Shown: piece by piece, positions 28,232 through 29,670 of the stretch
How the letters are laid out: each line of letters begins with the position of its first letter
Position numbering within the stretch: position 1 is the stretch's first letter
Origin: a virus
DNA: 29,670 nt
IMG/VR virus record: IMGVR_UViG_3300036668_000331
Span: 1-29,670 of that record
Strand: one strand, 5' to 3'
Translations under genes and position numbers: made by a program
Notes under the pieces: generated by a model
What the model saw: only the letters and a program-made list of their open reading frames with translations
Told to the model about the DNA's origin: nothing
The model's database searches: none

Positions 28232-28353
28232 TGGTTTGTGCTTTCTGCGTGCGCGTCGCGCATTATTTCGGTGATGTATTCGGCCACGGATTCGCAGCCC
28301 ATTTTGTCTGTTTCCCTAGCTTGTTCACGGTTCTTGTTCCTTTCTGTTGTCAT
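28228..28353 (-). CDS. Small hypothetical protein, 41 residues
   Basis: A short frame from ATG 28353 to TGA 28228 reads MTTERNKNREQARETDKMGCESVAEYITEIMRDAHAESTNQ. Its stop overlaps the next ATG (ATGA) and its start overlaps the upstream gene by 29 bases, the arrangement seen throughout this operon. An internal ATG at 28302 could be the true start. It fills what would otherwise be a gap. Function unknown. Confidence 0.5.
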   Translation of the reverse strand: MTTERNKNREQARETDKMGCESVAEYITEIMRDAHAESTNQ

Positions 28354-28780
28354 TGCCCCTAAAAAGGGCCTCGTTCTGAGGTAGATACTTCTCGTAATCG
28401 GCTCCGAACATGATCTCTAAGCTAGGAAAGAGGAGGTTCGCGAGGTCTATTTTAGTAGGGTTATTCTTCGCACAGAAATAATACACAGCGTTATGGTGTC
28501 TGCGCGCCCAATTGGGATTGTCTGGGGGTTTTGCTGCGAACGCTGCGCGGACGGATTCGTCCCAACCTTTTATGAGCGGGTAATTTTTGTGGAAGTTCAG
28601 GTGTCGGATATGGCGGCGTTCTAAATCGCGGCACCTAGAGCCTGACAGCTCCATGATCGTCCCAATCTCTTTGTATGTTTTACCTTCTTTACGCAGTTGC
28701 ATGATCTCCTCACCGCGTGCGCGCGCCAGCGTCTTGCGTTCCTCGCTCAATTCTTCCCACGTTCTTTTCGTTTTGCTCAT
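28325..28780 (-). CDS. HTH-containing hypothetical protein
   Basis: The 151-residue protein begins MSKTKRTWEELSEERKTLARARGEEIMQLRKEGKTYKEIGTIMELSGSRCRDLERRHIRHLNFH. The segment IMQLRKEGKTYKEIGTIMELSGSRCRDLERR has the HTH pattern of small phage regulators. The second half (RRHHNAVYYFCAKNNPTKIDLANLLFPSLEIMFGADYEKYLP) is unrecognised. It is ATGA-coupled to the next HTH gene, so two adjacent DNA-binding proteins are made together. Base composition is slightly lower in GC than the replication block. Confidence 0.65.
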   Translation of the reverse strand: MSKTKRTWEELSEERKTLARARGEEIMQLRKEGKTYKEIGTIMELSGSRCRDLERRHIRHLNFHKNYPLIKGWDESVRAAFAAKPPDNPNWARRHHNAVYYFCAKNNPTKIDLANLLFPSLEIMFGADYEKYLPQNEALFRGNDNRKEQEP

Positions 28781-29130
28781 AGCTCGTTCTCCTTATCATA
28801 CTTTGCCCGCACCACGTCCGTCAGCCACTCTGCGAGGGTCTCGTACCCCTCGCGCTGGGCGTCGCCGATCAGCCATACCTTCTCTTCCTTTGACAGCGCC
28901 ATCATCATGTCGCTGATGCGCCCCTGACGCATTCCGTTCCCTTTGACGAGATCAAGCACTGCTTGACGTGGGTTTGTCTTGGGCTTGGGTGGCAGCCAGT
29001 TGCGCTGCCGTGCTCGGGACACGCACCTCACGACCTGATCGTACGTCATGTTCAGCATCTGCGCGATCTCGACGTTGCGGTTGCCTGCGCGGCGCAGGAC
29101 GGCGACTTGATTGATTTGTTCGTCTGTCAT
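28777..29130 (-). CDS. HTH protein
   Basis: From ATG 29130 the protein has 117 residues. MTDEQINQVAVLRRAGNRNVEIAQMLNMTYDQVVRCVSRARQRNWLPP is an HTH of the sigma-region-4 or GcrA-like type. The rest (LVKGNGMRQGRISDMMMALSKEEKVWLIGDAQREGYETLAEWLTDVVRAKYDKENEL) is helical. The longer frame upstream would overlap the neighbouring gene. It is likely a transcription regulator for early genes. Confidence 0.7.
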   Translation of the reverse strand: MTDEQINQVAVLRRAGNRNVEIAQMLNMTYDQVVRCVSRARQRNWLPPKPKTNPRQAVLDLVKGNGMRQGRISDMMMALSKEEKVWLIGDAQREGYETLAEWLTDVVRAKYDKENEL

Positions 29131-29318
29131 GGCCGTGCCACCGGGCGCAGGAACGGGATGCCTGTATCGCGGCAGTATGCGTCCACTTGCTGGCCCCACA
29201 GTTCTTCCAACGCCTCGACCATCGCAGGCATCTGATCGCAGACTGCGTGGGTCTTGCCCGTGATGTGACCGACTTCCATGCTGCCGATCGCGAAGATGAT
29301 TATGTATAGTGAGGTCAT
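29127..29318 (-). CDS. Small protein with hydrophobic N-terminus
   Basis: From ATG 29318 (GAAAGGAAAG upstream) the protein has 63 residues: MTSLYIIIFAIGSMEVGHITGKTHAVCDQMPAMVEALEELWGQQVDAYCRDTGIPFLRPVARP. Residues 3-12 are strongly hydrophobic and could be a short anchor or part of a fold. The tail includes two Cys residues and GIPFLRP. It is ATGA-coupled to the HTH gene. Function unknown. Confidence 0.6.
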   Translation of the reverse strand: MTSLYIIIFAIGSMEVGHITGKTHAVCDQMPAMVEALEELWGQQVDAYCRDTGIPFLRPVARP

Positions 29319-29605
29319 GTTGTCTTTCCTTTCATAGCGTCCGCCAGTATCGCGGCGCGGGTTTCGGGGGTGTTCAGGGCGCGGCGCAATACATTGATAT
29401 AATCTGCCGTGTGCGTTTCGTCTTTCCAATCTGGGCTGTCCCATCTGTCAATGACGGCCTGCGCCGCAAAAATGATGGCGTCAACAAAATCGGCGCGAAT
29501 GTATTCAACGCCGCCATCGTAGTCGTCAAGCGTTTCCCAAGCTTGTATCCGTTCCGGTGCGTCAGTCATGGGCGCTCGGCCCTCGGGTAGTTTCCATTTG
29601 GTCAT
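29315..29605 (-). CDS. Hypothetical protein with MTKWKLPEG start
   Basis: From ATG 29605, which overlaps the upstream stop by ATGA, the protein has 96 residues: MTKWKLPEGRAPMTDAPERIQAWETLDDYDGGVEYIRADFVDAIIFAAQAVIDRWDSPDWKDETHTADYINVLRRALNTPETRAAILADAMKGKTT. The first nine residues match those of the gene at 27974-28231. MTDAPERIxAW...YIRAD is a common start of small phage proteins, so 29569 is an alternative start. No function is known. Confidence 0.6.
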   Translation of the reverse strand: MTKWKLPEGRAPMTDAPERIQAWETLDDYDGGVEYIRADFVDAIIFAAQAVIDRWDSPDWKDETHTADYINVLRRALNTPETRAAILADAMKGKTT

Positions 29606-29670
29606 CCACGCATCCCCTCTGCATCGTCCAGCGCGCCAGCCTTGTACTGGCACCAGTCCGGCGTCATCAT
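29602..29670 (-). CDS. Partial gene at right edge
   Basis: A minus-strand open frame enters from the right edge and ends at TGA 29602, giving 22 visible residues (MMTPDWCQYKAGALDDAEGMRG). The ATG codons at the very edge could be its start or internal. Its stop overlaps the ATG of the next gene by ATGA, as elsewhere in this operon. Nothing can be said about function. Confidence 0.5.
   Translation of the reverse strand: MMTPDWCQYKAGALDDAEGMRG

Noticed and set aside
1-29670. Integrase, reverse transcriptase, tRNA genes, CRISPR array
   Set aside because: I looked for tyrosine/serine recombinase motifs, a YxDD reverse transcriptase motif, cloverleaf-type sequences and spaced direct repeats, and saw none that could be supported.

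Overview
The window looks like most of a genome of an uncultured marine-type tailed phage with a podovirus (short-tail) virion. The evidence is P22 gp4-like and gp10-like tail-completion proteins, an SU10-type adaptor, very large internal (ejection-type) proteins, no tape-measure, sheath or tube genes, and several small conserved proteins of the kind seen in marine phage metagenomes. Base composition is fairly GC-rich by eye, which would fit a GC-rich alphaproteobacterial host, but nothing here fixes the host. No tRNA, rRNA, CRISPR array, integrase or reverse transcriptase was seen.

Layout. (1) Positions 1-16406, + strand: a compact morphogenesis block. It runs from a partial gene, small basic and membrane proteins, head completion protein, adaptor, a 22-residue-repeat protein, tail fibre, an AT-richer DUF1566 adhesin with a tail-fibre chaperone, gp10-like tail protein and a zinc ribbon to three or four internal virion proteins ending in a 1485-residue giant. 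(2) Positions 16403-24797, - strand: the replication operon, read leftward and mostly coupled by ATGA overlaps. In order of transcription it holds a coiled-coil protein, two small proteins, an SSB-like protein, a terminator, an AEP-type primase, an AlpA-like HTH protein, a UvrD-like helicase, a dNTP diphosphohydrolase-like protein, a family A DNA polymerase and a small helical protein. (3) Positions 24874-27186, + strand: an SNF2-like helicase, an AP2-HNH endonuclease and a small protein, divergent from block 2 across a short promoter region with a perfect palindrome. (4) Positions 27272-29670, - strand: small regulatory or early-type genes ending at a strong terminator that faces block 3.

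The most striking feature is in the DNA polymerase. It is split by an intein inserted in the TGR-x-SS motif, with all the residues expected for splicing. Where the intein's endonuclease domain would be, the HNH endonuclease is encoded in a different (+1) reading frame, with its own AGGAG Shine-Dalgarno and GTG start, while the polymerase/intein frame stays open straight through. This appears to be a free-standing homing endonuclease gene nested out of frame inside an intein. A second homing-type gene (AP2-HNH) sits at the SNF2 3' end and is flanked by a duplicated junction that still encodes a second SNF2 C-terminus. The window therefore holds two homing endonuclease insertions that each leave the interrupted genes functional, by different means.

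How the parts work together: blocks 2 and 3 are probably the early/middle DNA metabolism genes, controlled from the divergent promoter at about 24.8 kb. Block 1 makes the virion. Blocks 1 and 2 collide tail to tail at 16403-16406 with a four-base stop overlap and no intergenic terminator.
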